Of a stretch of DNA of 64,000 bases, positions 15,801-30,100 are shown piece by piece. The translations under genes were made by a program, and so were the position numbers. Each line of letters begins with the position of its first letter. The stretch's first letter is position 1. The notes beneath the pieces were generated by a model. That model was not told where the DNA came from and made no database searches. It saw nothing but the letters and a program-made list of their open reading frames with translations. Origin of the DNA: Siphonodentalium dalli (Eukaryota; Mollusca; Scaphopoda; Gadilida; Siphonodentaliidae); contig CP136068.1 in the NCBI GenBank assembly GCA_032622095.1, positions 1,419,607 to 1,483,606 on the forward strand, read 5' to 3'.

Positions 15801-18800
15801 AATTATAAACCATAGGGGGTGTTATGGTGGGAATTATAAACCATAGGGGGTGTTATGGAGGGAATTATAAACCATAGTGGGTGTTATGGATGGGAATTAT
15901 AAACCATAGTGGGTGTTATGGAGGGAATTATAAACCATAGGGGGTGTTATGGAGGGAATTATAAACCATAGTGGGTGTTATGGATGGAATTATAAACCAT
16001 AGGGGGTGTTATGGAGGGAATTATAAACCATAGGGGGTGTTATGGAGGGAATTATAAACCATAGGGGGTGTTATGGAGGGAATTATAAACCATAGGGGGT
16101 GTTATGGATGGAATTATAAACCATAGGGGGTGTTATGGAGGGAATTATAAACCATAGTGGGTGTTATGGAGGGAATTATAAACCATAGTGGGTGTTATGG
16201 ATGGAATTATAAACCATAGGGGGTGTTATGGATGGAATTATAAACCATAGGGGGTGTTATGGAGGGAATTATAAACCATAGTGGGGTGTTATGGATGGAA
16301 TTATAAACCATAGGGGGTGTTATGGTGGGAATTATAAACCATAGGGGGTGTTATGGTGGGAATTATAAACCATAGTGGGTGTTATGGATGGGAATTATAA
16401 ACCATAGTGGGTGTTATGGATGGGAATTATAAACCATAGGGGGTGTTATGGTGGGAATTATAAACCATAGGGGGTGTTATGGGGGGAATTATAAACCATA
16501 GTGGGTGTTATGGATGGGAATTATAAACCATAGTGGGTGTTATGGATGGGAATTATAAACCATAGTGGGTGTTATGGAGGGAATTATAAACCATAGGGGG
16601 TGTTATGGAGGGAATTATAAACCATAGGGGGTGTTATGGATGGGAATTATAAACCATAGTGGGTGTTATGGTGGGAATTATAAACCATAGTGGGTGTTAT
16701 GGTGGGAATTATAAACCATAGTGGGTGTTATGGATGGGAATTATAAACCATAGGGGGTGTTATGGTGGGAATTATAAACCATAGGGGGTGTTATGGAGGG
16801 AATTATAAACCATAGGGGGTGTTATGGATGGGAATTATAAACCATAGTGGGTGTTATGGTGGGAATTATAAACCATAGGGGGTGTTATGGATGGGAATTA
16901 TAAACCATAGTGGGTGTTATGGAGGGAATTATAAACCATAGGGGGGTGTTATGGAGGGAATTATAAACCATAGGGGGTGTTATGGATGGAATTATAAACC
17001 ATAGGGGGGTGTTATGGAGGGAATTATAAACCATAGTGGGGTGTTATGGTGGGAATTATAAACCATAGGGGGTGTTATGGATGGAATTATAAACCATAGG
17101 GGGGTGTTATGGAGGGAATTATAAACCATAGGGGGTGTTATGGATGGAATTATAAACCATAGGGGGTGTTATGGAGGGAATTATAAACCATAGGGGGTGT
17201 TATGGATGGAATTATAAACCATAGGGGGTGTTATGGTGGGAATTATAAACCATAGTGGGTGTTATGGAGGGAATTATAAACCATAGGGGGTGTTATGGAG
17301 GGAATTATAAACCATAGGGGGTGTTATGGTGGGAATTATAAACCATAGGGGGTGTTATGGAGGGAATTATAAACCATAGGGGGGTGTTATGGAGGGAATT
17401 ATAAACCATATGGGGTGTTATGGAGGGAATTATAAACCATAGTGGGGTGTTATGGAGGGAATTATCAACCATAGTGGGTGTTATGGAGGGAATTATAAAC
17501 CATAGTGGGGTGTTATGGAGGGAATTATCAACCATAGTGGGTGTTATGGAGGGAATTATAAACCATAGGGGGTGTTATGGATGGAATTATAAACCATAGG
17601 GGGTGTTATGGAGGGAATTATAAACCATAGGGGGTGTTATGGAGGGAATTATAAACCATAGTGGGGTGTTATGGAGGGAATTATAAACCATAGTGGGGTG
17701 TTATGGAGGGAATTATCAACCATAGTGGGTGTTATGGATGGAATTATAAACCATAGTGGGTGTTATGGTGGGAATTATAAACCATAGGGGGTGTTATGGA
17801 GGGAATTATAAACCATAGTGGGTGTTATGGATGGAATTATAAACCATAGGGGGGTGTTATGGAGGGAATTATAAACCATAGTGGGTGTTATGGATGGAAT
17901 TATAAACCATAGTGGGTGTTATGGAGGGAATTATAAACCATAGTGGGTGTTATGGAGGGAATTATAAACCATAGTGGGGTGTTATGGAGGGAATTATAAA
18001 CCATAGGGGGTGTTATGGAGGGAATTATAAACCATAGGGGGTGTTATGGAGGGAATTATAAACCATAGTGGGTGTTATGGATGGAATTATAAACCATAGT
18101 GGGTGTTATGGAGGGAATTATAAACCATAGTGGGTGTTATGGATGGAATTATAAACCATAGGGGGTGTTATGGAGGGAATTATAAACCATAGGGGGTGTT
18201 ATGGAGGGAATTATAAACCATAGGGGGTGTTATGGAGGGAATTATAAACCATAGGGGGTGTTATGGGGGGAATTATAAACCATAGGGGGTGTTATGGAGG
18301 GAATTATAAACCATAGGGGGTGTTATGGTGGGAATTATAAACCATAGTGGGTGTTATGGAGGGAATTATAAACCATAGTGGGTGTTATGGATGGAATTAT
18401 AAACCATAGGGGGTGTTATGGAGGGAATTATAAACCATAGTAGGTGTTATGGAGGGAATTATAAACCATAGTGGGTGTTATGGAGGGAATTATAAACCAT
18501 AGTGGGTGTTATGGATGGAATTATAAACCATAGTGGGTGTTATGGAGGGAATTATAAACCATAGTAGGTGTTATGGAGGGAATTATAAACCATAGGGGGG
18601 TGTTATGGAGGGAATTATAAACCATAGTGGGGTGTTATGGAGGGAATTATAAACCATAGGGGGTGTTATGGAGGGAATTATAAACCATAGGGGGTGTTAT
18701 GGAGGGAATTATAAACCATAGTGGGTGTTATGGATGGAATTATAAACCATAGTGGGTGTTATGGAGGGAATTATAAACCATAGTGGGTGTTATGGATGGA

Positions 18801-21800
18801 ATTATAAACCATAGGGGGTGTTATGGAGGGAATTATAAACCATAGTGGGTGTTATGGATGGAATTATAAACCATAGTGGGTGTTATGGAGGGAATTATAA
18901 ACCATAGGGGGTGTTATGGAGGGAATTATAAACCATAGGGGGTGTTATGGAGGGAATTATAAACCATAGGGGGTGTTATGGAGGGAATTATAAACCATAG
19001 GGGGTGTTATGGTGGGAATTATAAACCATAGGGGGTGTTATGGAGGGAATTATAAACCATAGGGGGTGTTATGGAGGGAATTATAAACCATAGTGGATGT
19101 TATGGAGGGAATTATAAACCATAGGGGGTGTTATGGAGGGAATTATAAACCATAGGGGGTGTTATGGAGGGAATTATAAACCATAGGGGGTGTTATGGTG
19201 GGAATTATAAACCATAGTGGGTGTTATGGAGGGAATTATAAACCATAGTGGGGTGTTATGGTGGGAATTATAAACCATAGGGGGGTGTTATGGAGGGAAT
19301 TATAAACCATAGTGGGTGTTATGGTGGGAATTATAAACCATAGGGGGTGTTATGGAGGGAATTATAAACCATAGTGGGTGTTATGGATGGAATTATAAAC
19401 CATAGGGGGTGTTATGGAGGGAATTATAAACCATAGGGGGTGTTATGGATGGAATTATAAACCATAGTGGGTGTTATGGAGGGAATTATAAACCATAGTG
19501 GGTGTTATGGATGGAATTATAAACCATAGTGGGTGTTATGGTGGGAATTATAAACCATAGTGGGTGTTATGGTGGGAATTATAAACCATAGGGGGTGTTA
19601 TGGAGGGAATTATAAACCATAGTGGGTGTTATGGAGGGAATTATAAACCATAGTGGGTGTTATGGTGGGAATTATAAACCATAGGGGGTGTTATGGTGGG
19701 AATTATAAACCATAGTGGGTGTTATGGAGGGAATTATAAACCATAGTGGGTGTTATGGAGGGAATTATAAACCATAGTGGGTGTTATGGAGGGAATTATA
19801 AACCATAGTGGGTGTTATGGTGGGAATTATAAACCATAGTGGGTGTTATGGAGGGAATTATAAACCATAGTGGGTGTTATGGAGGGAATTATAAACCATA
19901 GTGGGTGTTATGGAGGGAATTATAAACCATAGGGGGTGTTATGGTGGGAATTATAAACCATAGTGGGTGTTATGGTGGGAATTATAAACCATAGTGGGTG
20001 TTATGGAGGGAATTATAAACCATAGGGGGTGTTATGGAGGGAATTATAAACCATAGTGGGTGTTATGGAGGGAATTATAAACCATAGTGGGTGTTATGGA
20101 GGGAATTATAAACCATAGGGGGTGTTATGGTGGGAATTATAAACCATAGTGGGTGTTATGGTGGGAATTATAAACCATAGTGGGTGTTATGGAGGGAATT
20201 ATAAACCATAGTGGGTGTTATGGATGGAATTATAAACCATAGGGGGTGTTATGGAGGGAATTATAAACCATAGTGGGTGTTATGGAAGGAATTATAAACC
20301 ATAGTGGGTGTTATGGATGGGAATTATAAACCATAGTGGGTGTTATGGATGGGAATTATAAACCATAGTGGGTGTTATGGATGGGAATTATAAACCATAG
20401 TGGGGTGTTATGGATGGGAATTATAAACCATAGTGGGGTGTTATGGAGGGAATTATAAACCATAGTGGGTGTTATGGATGGGAATTATAAACCATAGTGG
20501 GTGTTATGGATGGGAATTATAAACCATAGTGGGTGTTATGGAGGGAATTATAAACCATAGTGGGTGTTATGGATGGGAATTATAAACCATAGTGGGTGTT
20601 ATGGATGGGAATTATAAACCATAGTGGGTGTTATGGATGGGAATTATAAACCATAGTGGGTGTTATGGATGGGAATTATAAACCATAGTGGGTGTTATGG
20701 ATGGAATTATAAACCATAGGGGGCGTTATGGAGGGAATTATAAACCATAGGGGGTGTTATGGATGGGAATTATAAACCATAGGGGGTGTTATGGAGGGAA
20801 TTATAAACCATAGGGGGTGTTATGGAGGGAATTATAAACAATAGTGGGTGTTATGGATGGGAATTATAAACCATAGTGGGGTGTTATGGATGGGAATTAT
20901 AAACCATAGTGGGTGTTATGGATGGGAATTATAAACCATAGTGGGTGTTATGGATGGGAATTATAAACCATAGGGGGTGTTATGGACGGAATTATAAACC
21001 ATAGGGGGTGTTATGGATGGGAATTATAAACCATAGGGGGGGTGTTATGGAGGGAATTATAAACCATAGGGGGTGTTATGGAGGGAATTATAAACCATAG
21101 TGGGTGTTATGGTGGGAATTATAAACCATAGTGGGTGTTATGGATGGAATTATAAACCATAGTGGGTGTTATGGATGGGAATTATAAACCATAGGGGGGG
21201 TGTTATGGAGGGAATTATAAACCATAGGGGGTGTTATGGAGGGAATTATAAACCATAGGGGGTGTTATGGAGGGAATTATAAACCATAGGGGGTGTTATG
21301 GATGGGAATTATAAACCATAGGGGGGGTGTTATGGAGGGAATTATAAACCATAGGGGGTGTTATGGATGGGAATTATAAACCATAGGGGGGGTGTTATGG
21401 AGGGAATTATAAACCATAGTGGGTGTTATGGATGGGAATTATAAACCATAGGGGGTGTTATGGATGGAATTATAAACCATAGTGGGTGTTATGGATGGGA
21501 ATTATAAACCATAGGGGGTGTTATGGATGGAATTATAAACCATAGTGGGTGTTATGGATGGGAATTATAAACCATAGTGGGTGTTATGGATGGGAATTAT
21601 AAACCATAGGGGGGGTGTTATGGAGGGAATTATAAACCATAGGGGGTGTTATGGAGGGAATTATAAACCATAGGGGGTGTTATGGAGGGAATTATAAACC
21701 ATAGTGGGTGTTATGGATGGGAATTATAAACCATAGGGGGTGTTATGGTGGGAATTATAAACCATAGTGGGTGTTATGGATGGAATTATAAACCATAGTG

Positions 21801-21840
21801 GGTGTTATGGAGGGAATTATAAACCATAGGGGGTGTTATG
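12841..21840 (+). repeat. Higher-order block B, counterpart of block A
   Basis: Markers of block A reappear in order. The triple GTGTTATGATGGG-type units are at 12,933, 13,092 and 13,219 (offset 11,012). The CATATGGGG segment is at 17,305-17,535 (offset 9,761 from the nearer A copy). TAGTAGG is at 18,438 and 18,562 (offset 9,793), TAGTGGATG at 19,091 (9,793), AAACAATAG with c at 20,839 (9,168) and TATGGACGGA at 20,981 (9,170). The step changes in offset are indels between the copies, mostly of whole units. Similarity to A stops near 21.8 kb. The last 3.7 kb also belongs to the 8,993 bp duplication listed separately. Confidence 0.72.
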
Positions 21841-24800
21841 GATGGAATTATAAACCATAGTGGGGTGTTATGGAGGGAATTATAAACCATAGTGGGTGTT
21901 ATGGAGGGAATTATAAACCATAGTGGGTGTTATGGATGGGAATTATAAACCATAGTGGGTGTTATGGAGGGAATTATAAACCATAGTGGGTGTTATGGAG
22001 GAAATTATAAACCATAGGGGGTGTTATGGAGGGAATTATAAACCATAGTGGGTGTTATGGATGGGAATTATAAACCATAGTGGGTGTTATGGATGGAATT
22101 ATAAACCATAGGGGGTGTTATGGATGGGAATTATAAACCATAGTGGGTGTTATGGAGGGAATTATAAACCATAGTGGGTGTTATGGATGGGAATTATAAA
22201 CCATAGGGGGTGTTATGGAGGGAATTATAAACCATAGTGGGTGTTATGGATGGGAATTATAAACCATAGTGGGTGTTATGGATGGGAATTATAAACCATA
22301 GGGGGTGTTATGGAGGGAATTATAAACCATAGTGGGTGTTATGGATGGGAATTATAAACCATAGTGGGTGTTATGGAGGGAATTATAAACCATAGTGGGT
22401 GTTATGGAGGGAATTATAAACCATAGGGTGTGTTATGGATGGGAATTATAAACCATAGGGGGTGTTATGGAGGGAATTATAAACCATAGTGGGTGTTATG
22501 GATGGGAATTATAAACCATAGGGGGTGTTATGGAGGGAATTATAAACCATAGGGGGTGTTATGGATGGAATTATAAACCATAGTGGGTGTTATGGATGGA
22601 ATTATAAACCATAGGGGGTGTTATGGAGGGAATTATAAACCATAGTGGGTGTTATTGTGAGAATTATAAACCATAGTGGGTGTTATGGATGGAATTATAA
22701 ACCATAGGGGGTGTTATGGTGAGAATTATAAACCATAGTGGGTGTTATGGATGGAATTATAAACCATAGTGGGTGTTATGGAGGGAATTATAAACCATAG
22801 TGGGTGTTATGGATGGGAAATATAAACCATAGTGGGTGTTATGGAGGGAATTATAAACCATAGTGGGTGTTATGGATGGGAATTATAAACCATAGTGGGT
22901 GTTATGGATGGGAATTATAAACCATAGTGGGTGTTATGGTGGGAATTATAAACCATAGTGGGTGTTATGGATGGGAATTATAAACCATAGTGGGTGTTAT
23001 GGTGGGAATTATAAACCATAGTGGGTGTTATGGAGGGAATTATAAACCATAGGGGGTGTTATGGATGGAATTATAAACCATAGGGGGTGTTATGGATGGA
23101 ATTATAAACCATAGTGGGTGTTATGGAGGGAATTATAAACCATAGGGGGTGTTATGGAGGGAATTATAAACCATAGGGGGTGTTATGGATGGAATTATAA
23201 ACCATATGGGGTGTTATGGATGGAATTATAAACCATAGTGGGTGTTATGGAGGGAATTATAAACCATAGGGGGTGTTATGGAGGGAATTATAAACCATAG
23301 GGGGGTGTTATGGATGGAATTATAAACCATAGGGGGTGTTATGGATGGAATTATAAACCATAGGGGGTGTTATGGTGGGAATTATAAACCATAGGGGGTG
23401 TTATGGAGGGAATTATAAACCATAGTGGGTGTTATGGATGGGAATTATAAACCATAGGGGGTGTTATGGATGGAATTATAAACCATAGGGGGTGTTATGG
23501 TGGGAATTATAAACCATAGTGGGTGTTATGGATGGAATTATAAACCATAGGGGGTGTTATGGTGGGAATTATAAACCATAGTGGGTGTTATGGAGGGAAT
23601 TATAAACCATAGTGGGTGTTATGGATGGAATTATAAACCATAGGGGGTGTTATGGAGGGAATTATAAACCATAGTGGGTGTTATGGAGGGAATTATAAAC
23701 CATAGTGGGTGTTATGGATGGAATTATAAACCATAGGGGGTGTTATGGATGGGAATTATAAACCATAGGGGGTGTTATGGAGGGAATTATAAACCATAGT
23801 GGGGTGTTATGGAGGGAATTATAAACCATAGTGGGTGTTATGGATGGGAATTATAAACCATAGGGGGTGTTATGGAGGGAATTATAAACCATAGTGGGTG
23901 TTATGGATGGAATTATAAACCATAGTGGGTGTTATGGAGGGAATTATAAACCATAGGGGGGTGTTATGGAGGGAATTATAAACCATAGTGGGTGTTATGG
24001 AGGGAATTATAAACCATAGGGGGTGTTATGGAGGGAATTATAAACCATAGGGGGGTGTTATGGAGGGAATTATAAACCATAGGGGGGTGTTATGGAGGGA
24101 ATTATAAACCATAGTGGGTGTTATGGAGGGAATTATAAACCATAGGGGGGTGTTATGGAGGGAATTATAAACCATAGTGGGTGTTATGGAGGGAATTATA
24201 AACCATAGGGGGTGTTATGGAGGGAATTATAAACCATAGGGGGTGTTATGGAGGGAATTATAAACCATAGTGGGGTGTTATGGAGGGAATTATAAACCAT
24301 AGGGGGGTGTTATGGAGGGAATTATAAACCATAGGGGGGTGTTATGGAGGGAATTATAAACCATAGTGGGTGTTATGGATGGGAATTATAAACCATAGGG
24401 GGTGTTATGGAGGAAATTATAAACCATAGTGGGTGTTATGGATGGAATTATAAACCATAGTGGGTGTTATGGAGGGAATTATAAACCATAGTGGGGTGTT
24501 ATGGAGGGAATTATAAACCATAGGGGGTGTTATGGAGGGAATTATAAACCATAGTGGGTGTTATGGAGGGAATTATAAACCATAGTGGGTGTTATGGATG
24601 GAATTATAAACCATAGGGGGTGTTATGGAGGGAATTATAAACCATAGTGGGGTGTTATGGAGGGAATTATAACCATAGTGGGTGTTATGGTGGGAATTAT
24701 AAACCATAGTGGGTGTTATGGAGGGAATTATAAACCATAGTGGGGTGTTATGGAGGGAATTATAAACCATAGGGGGGTGTTATGGAGGGAATTATAAACC

Positions 24801-27160
24801 ATAGGGGGTGTTATGGAGGGAATTATAAACCATAGTGGGTGTTATGGAGGGAATTATAAACCATAGGGGGTGTTATGGAGGGAATTATAAACCATAGGGG
24901 GTGTTATGGAGGGAATTATAAACCATAGGGGGTGTTATGGAGGGAATTATAAACCATAGTGGGTGTTATGGATGGAATTATAAACCATGGGGGGTGTTAT
25001 GGAGGGAATTATAAACCATAGGGGGTGTTATGGAGGGAATTATAAACCATAGGGTGTGTTATGGAGGGAATTATAAACCATAGGGGGTGTTATGGATGGG
25101 AATTATAAACCATAGTGGGGTGTTATGGAGGGAATTATAAACCATAGTGGGTGTTATGGAGGGAATTATAAACCATAGGGGGGTGTTATGGAGGGAATTA
25201 TAAACCATAGGGGGTGTTATGGAGGGAATTATAAACCATAGGGGGTGTTATGGTGGGAATTATAAACCATAGTGGGGTGTTATGGAGGGAATTATAAACC
25301 ATAGTGGGGTGTTATGGAGGGAATTATAAACCATAGGGGGGTGTTATGGAGGGAATTATAAACCATAGTGGGGTGTTATGGAGGGAATTATAAACCATAG
25401 GGGGTGTTATGGTGGGAATTATAAACCATAGTGGGGTGTTATGGAGGGAATTATAAACCATAGTGGGTGTTATGGAGGGAATTATAAACCATAGGGGGGT
25501 GTTATGGAGGGAATTATAAACCATAGGGGGTGTTATGGATGGAATTATAAACCATAGTGGGTGTTATGGATGGAATTATCTACCATAGGGGGGTGTTATG
25601 GAGGGAATTATAAACCATAGGGGGTGTTATGGAGGGAATTATAAACCATAGGGGGTGTTATGGAGGGAATTATAAACCATAGTGGGTGTTATGGAGGGAA
25701 TTATAAACCATAGGGGGTGTTATGGAGGGAATTATAAACCATAGTGGGTGTTATGGATGGGAATTATAAACCATAGGGGGTGTTATGGATGGAATTATAA
25801 ACCATAGGGGGTGTTATGGAGGGAATTATAAACCATAGGGGGGTGTTATGGATGGAATTATAAACCATAGGGGGTGTTATGGATGGGAATTATAAACCAT
25901 AGTGGGGTGTTATGGATGGAATTATAAACCATAGTGGGGTGTTATGGAGGGAATTATAAACCATAGTGGGGTGTTATGGATGGAATTATAAACCATAGGG
26001 GGTGTTATGGAGGGAATTATAAACCATAGTGGGTGTTATGGAGGGAATTATAAACCATAGGGGGGTGTTATGGAGGGAATTATAAACCATAGTGGGTGTT
26101 ATGGATGGAATTATAAACCATAGTGGGTTTTATGGAGGGAATTATAAACCATAGTGGGTGTTATGGAGGGAATTATAAACCATAGTGGGTGTTATGGAGG
26201 GAATTATAAACCATAGGGGGGTGTTATGGATGGAATTATAAACCATAGGGGGGTGTTATGGAGGGAATTATAAACCATAGTGGGGTGTTATGGAGGGAAT
26301 TATAAACCATAGGGGGTGTTATGGAGGGAATTATAAACCATAGGGGGTGTTATGGATGGAATTATAAACCATAGGGGGTGTTATGGAGGGAATTATAAAC
26401 CATAGTGGGTGTTATGGTGGGAATTATAAACCATAGTGGGGTGTTATGGATGGAATTATAAACCATAGGGGGTGTTATGGAGGGAATTATAAACCATAGT
26501 GGGTGTTATGGATGGAATTATAAACCATAGGGGGTGTTATGGAGGGAATTATAAACCATAGGGGGGTGTTATGGAGGGAATTATAAACCATAGGGGGTGT
26601 TATGGAGGGAATTATAAACCATAGGGGGTGTTATGGAGGGAATTATAAACCATAGTGGGTGTTATGGAGGGAATTATAAACCATAGGGGGTGTTATGGAG
26701 GGAATTATAAACCATAGGGGGTGTTATGGAGGGAATTATAAACCATAGGGGGTGTTATGGAGGGAATTATAAACCATAGTGGGTGTTATGGATGGAATTA
26801 TAAACCATGGGGGGTGTTATGGAGGGAATTATAAACCATAGGGGGGTGTTATGGAGGGAATTATAAACCATAGTGGGTGTTATGGTGGGAATTATAAACC
26901 ATAGGGGGTGTTATGGAGGGAATTATAAACCATAGTGGGTGTTATGGAGGGAATTATAAACCATAGTGGGGTGTTATGGATGGAATTATAAACCATAGGG
27001 GGTGTTATGGAGGGAATTATAAACCATAGTGGGTGTTATGGATGGAATTATAAACCATAGTGGGTGTTATGGAGGGAATTATAAACCATAGTGGGTGTTA
27101 TGGAGGGAATTATAAACCATAGGGGGGTGTTATGGAGGGAATTATAAACCATAGTGGGTG
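18170..27160 (+). repeat. 8,993 bp tandem duplication, copy 1
   Basis: Every marker I checked in this stretch recurs 8,993 bp downstream: TAGTAGG 18,438 to 27,431 and 18,562 to 27,555; TAGTGGATG 19,091 to 28,084; GGAAGGA 20,284 to 29,277; AAACAATAG 20,839 to 29,832; TATGGACGGA 20,981 to 29,974; GTTATTGTGAG 22,651 to 31,644; CCATGGGGGG 24,988 to 33,981. The 198-base segment 24,573-24,770 equals 33,566-33,763. Only rare substitutions were seen, such as one near 18,265. The repeated length is about 287 units. The left edge is placed near 18.17 kb, where the match to 27.16 kb fails. Confidence 0.85.
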
Positions 27161-30100
27161 TTATGGAGGGAATTATAAACCATAGGGGGTGTTATGGAGG
27201 GAATTATAAACCATAGGGGGTGTTATGGAGGGAATTATAAACCATAGGGGGTGTTATGGAGGGAATTATAAACCATAGGGGGTGTTATGGAGGGAATTAT
27301 AAACCATAGGGGGTGTTATGGTGGGAATTATAAACCATAGTGGGTGTTATGGAGGGAATTATAAACCATAGTGGGTGTTATGGATGGAATTATAAACCAT
27401 AGGGGGTGTTATGGAGGGAATTATAAACCATAGTAGGTGTTATGGAGGGAATTATAAACCATAGTGGGTGTTATGGAGGGAATTATAAACCATAGTGGGT
27501 GTTATGGATGGAATTATAAACCATAGTGGGTGTTATGGAGGGAATTATAAACCATAGTAGGTGTTATGGAGGGAATTATAAACCATAGGGGGGTGTTATG
27601 GAGGGAATTATAAACCATAGTGGGGTGTTATGGAGGGAATTATAAACCATAGGGGGTGTTATGGAGGGAATTATAAACCATAGGGGGTGTTATGGAGGGA
27701 ATTATAAACCATAGTGGGTGTTATGGATGGAATTATAAACCATAGTGGGTGTTATGGAGGGAATTATAAACCATAGTGGGTGTTATGGATGGAATTATAA
27801 ACCATAGGGGGTGTTATGGAGGGAATTATAAACCATAGTGGGTGTTATGGATGGAATTATAAACCATAGTGGGTGTTATGGAGGGAATTATAAACCATAG
27901 GGGGTGTTATGGAGGGAATTATAAACCATAGGGGGTGTTATGGAGGGAATTATAAACCATAGGGGGTGTTATGGAGGGAATTATAAACCATAGGGGGTGT
28001 TATGGTGGGAATTATAAACCATAGGGGGTGTTATGGAGGGAATTATAAACCATAGGGGGTGTTATGGAGGGAATTATAAACCATAGTGGATGTTATGGAG
28101 GGAATTATAAACCATAGGGGGTGTTATGGAGGGAATTATAAACCATAGGGGGTGTTATGGAGGGAATTATAAACCATAGGGGGTGTTATGGTGGGAATTA
28201 TAAACCATAGTGGGTGTTATGGAGGGAATTATAAACCATAGTGGGGTGTTATGGTGGGAATTATAAACCATAGGGGGGTGTTATGGAGGGAATTATAAAC
28301 CATAGTGGGTGTTATGGTGGGAATTATAAACCATAGGGGGTGTTATGGAGGGAATTATAAACCATAGTGGGTGTTATGGATGGAATTATAAACCATAGGG
28401 GGTGTTATGGAGGGAATTATAAACCATAGGGGGTGTTATGGATGGAATTATAAACCATAGTGGGTGTTATGGAGGGAATTATAAACCATAGTGGGTGTTA
28501 TGGATGGAATTATAAACCATAGTGGGTGTTATGGTGGGAATTATAAACCATAGTGGGTGTTATGGTGGGAATTATAAACCATAGGGGGTGTTATGGAGGG
28601 AATTATAAACCATAGTGGGTGTTATGGAGGGAATTATAAACCATAGTGGGTGTTATGGTGGGAATTATAAACCATAGGGGGTGTTATGGTGGGAATTATA
28701 AACCATAGTGGGTGTTATGGAGGGAATTATAAACCATAGTGGGTGTTATGGAGGGAATTATAAACCATAGTGGGTGTTATGGAGGGAATTATAAACCATA
28801 GTGGGTGTTATGGTGGGAATTATAAACCATAGTGGGTGTTATGGAGGGAATTATAAACCATAGTGGGTGTTATGGAGGGAATTATAAACCATAGTGGGTG
28901 TTATGGAGGGAATTATAAACCATAGGGGGTGTTATGGTGGGAATTATAAACCATAGTGGGTGTTATGGTGGGAATTATAAACCATAGTGGGTGTTATGGA
29001 GGGAATTATAAACCATAGGGGGTGTTATGGAGGGAATTATAAACCATAGTGGGTGTTATGGAGGGAATTATAAACCATAGTGGGTGTTATGGAGGGAATT
29101 ATAAACCATAGGGGGTGTTATGGTGGGAATTATAAACCATAGTGGGTGTTATGGTGGGAATTATAAACCATAGTGGGTGTTATGGAGGGAATTATAAACC
29201 ATAGTGGGTGTTATGGATGGAATTATAAACCATAGGGGGTGTTATGGAGGGAATTATAAACCATAGTGGGTGTTATGGAAGGAATTATAAACCATAGTGG
29301 GTGTTATGGATGGGAATTATAAACCATAGTGGGTGTTATGGATGGGAATTATAAACCATAGTGGGTGTTATGGATGGGAATTATAAACCATAGTGGGGTG
29401 TTATGGATGGGAATTATAAACCATAGTGGGGTGTTATGGAGGGAATTATAAACCATAGTGGGTGTTATGGATGGGAATTATAAACCATAGTGGGTGTTAT
29501 GGATGGGAATTATAAACCATAGTGGGTGTTATGGAGGGAATTATAAACCATAGTGGGTGTTATGGATGGGAATTATAAACCATAGTGGGTGTTATGGATG
29601 GGAATTATAAACCATAGTGGGTGTTATGGATGGGAATTATAAACCATAGTGGGTGTTATGGATGGGAATTATAAACCATAGTGGGTGTTATGGATGGAAT
29701 TATAAACCATAGGGGGCGTTATGGAGGGAATTATAAACCATAGGGGGTGTTATGGATGGGAATTATAAACCATAGGGGGTGTTATGGAGGGAATTATAAA
29801 CCATAGGGGGTGTTATGGAGGGAATTATAAACAATAGTGGGTGTTATGGATGGGAATTATAAACCATAGTGGGGTGTTATGGATGGGAATTATAAACCAT
29901 AGTGGGTGTTATGGATGGGAATTATAAACCATAGTGGGTGTTATGGATGGGAATTATAAACCATAGGGGGTGTTATGGACGGAATTATAAACCATAGGGG
30001 GTGTTATGGATGGGAATTATAAACCATAGGGGGGGTGTTATGGAGGGAATTATAAACCATAGGGGGTGTTATGGAGGGAATTATAAACCATAGTGGGTGT

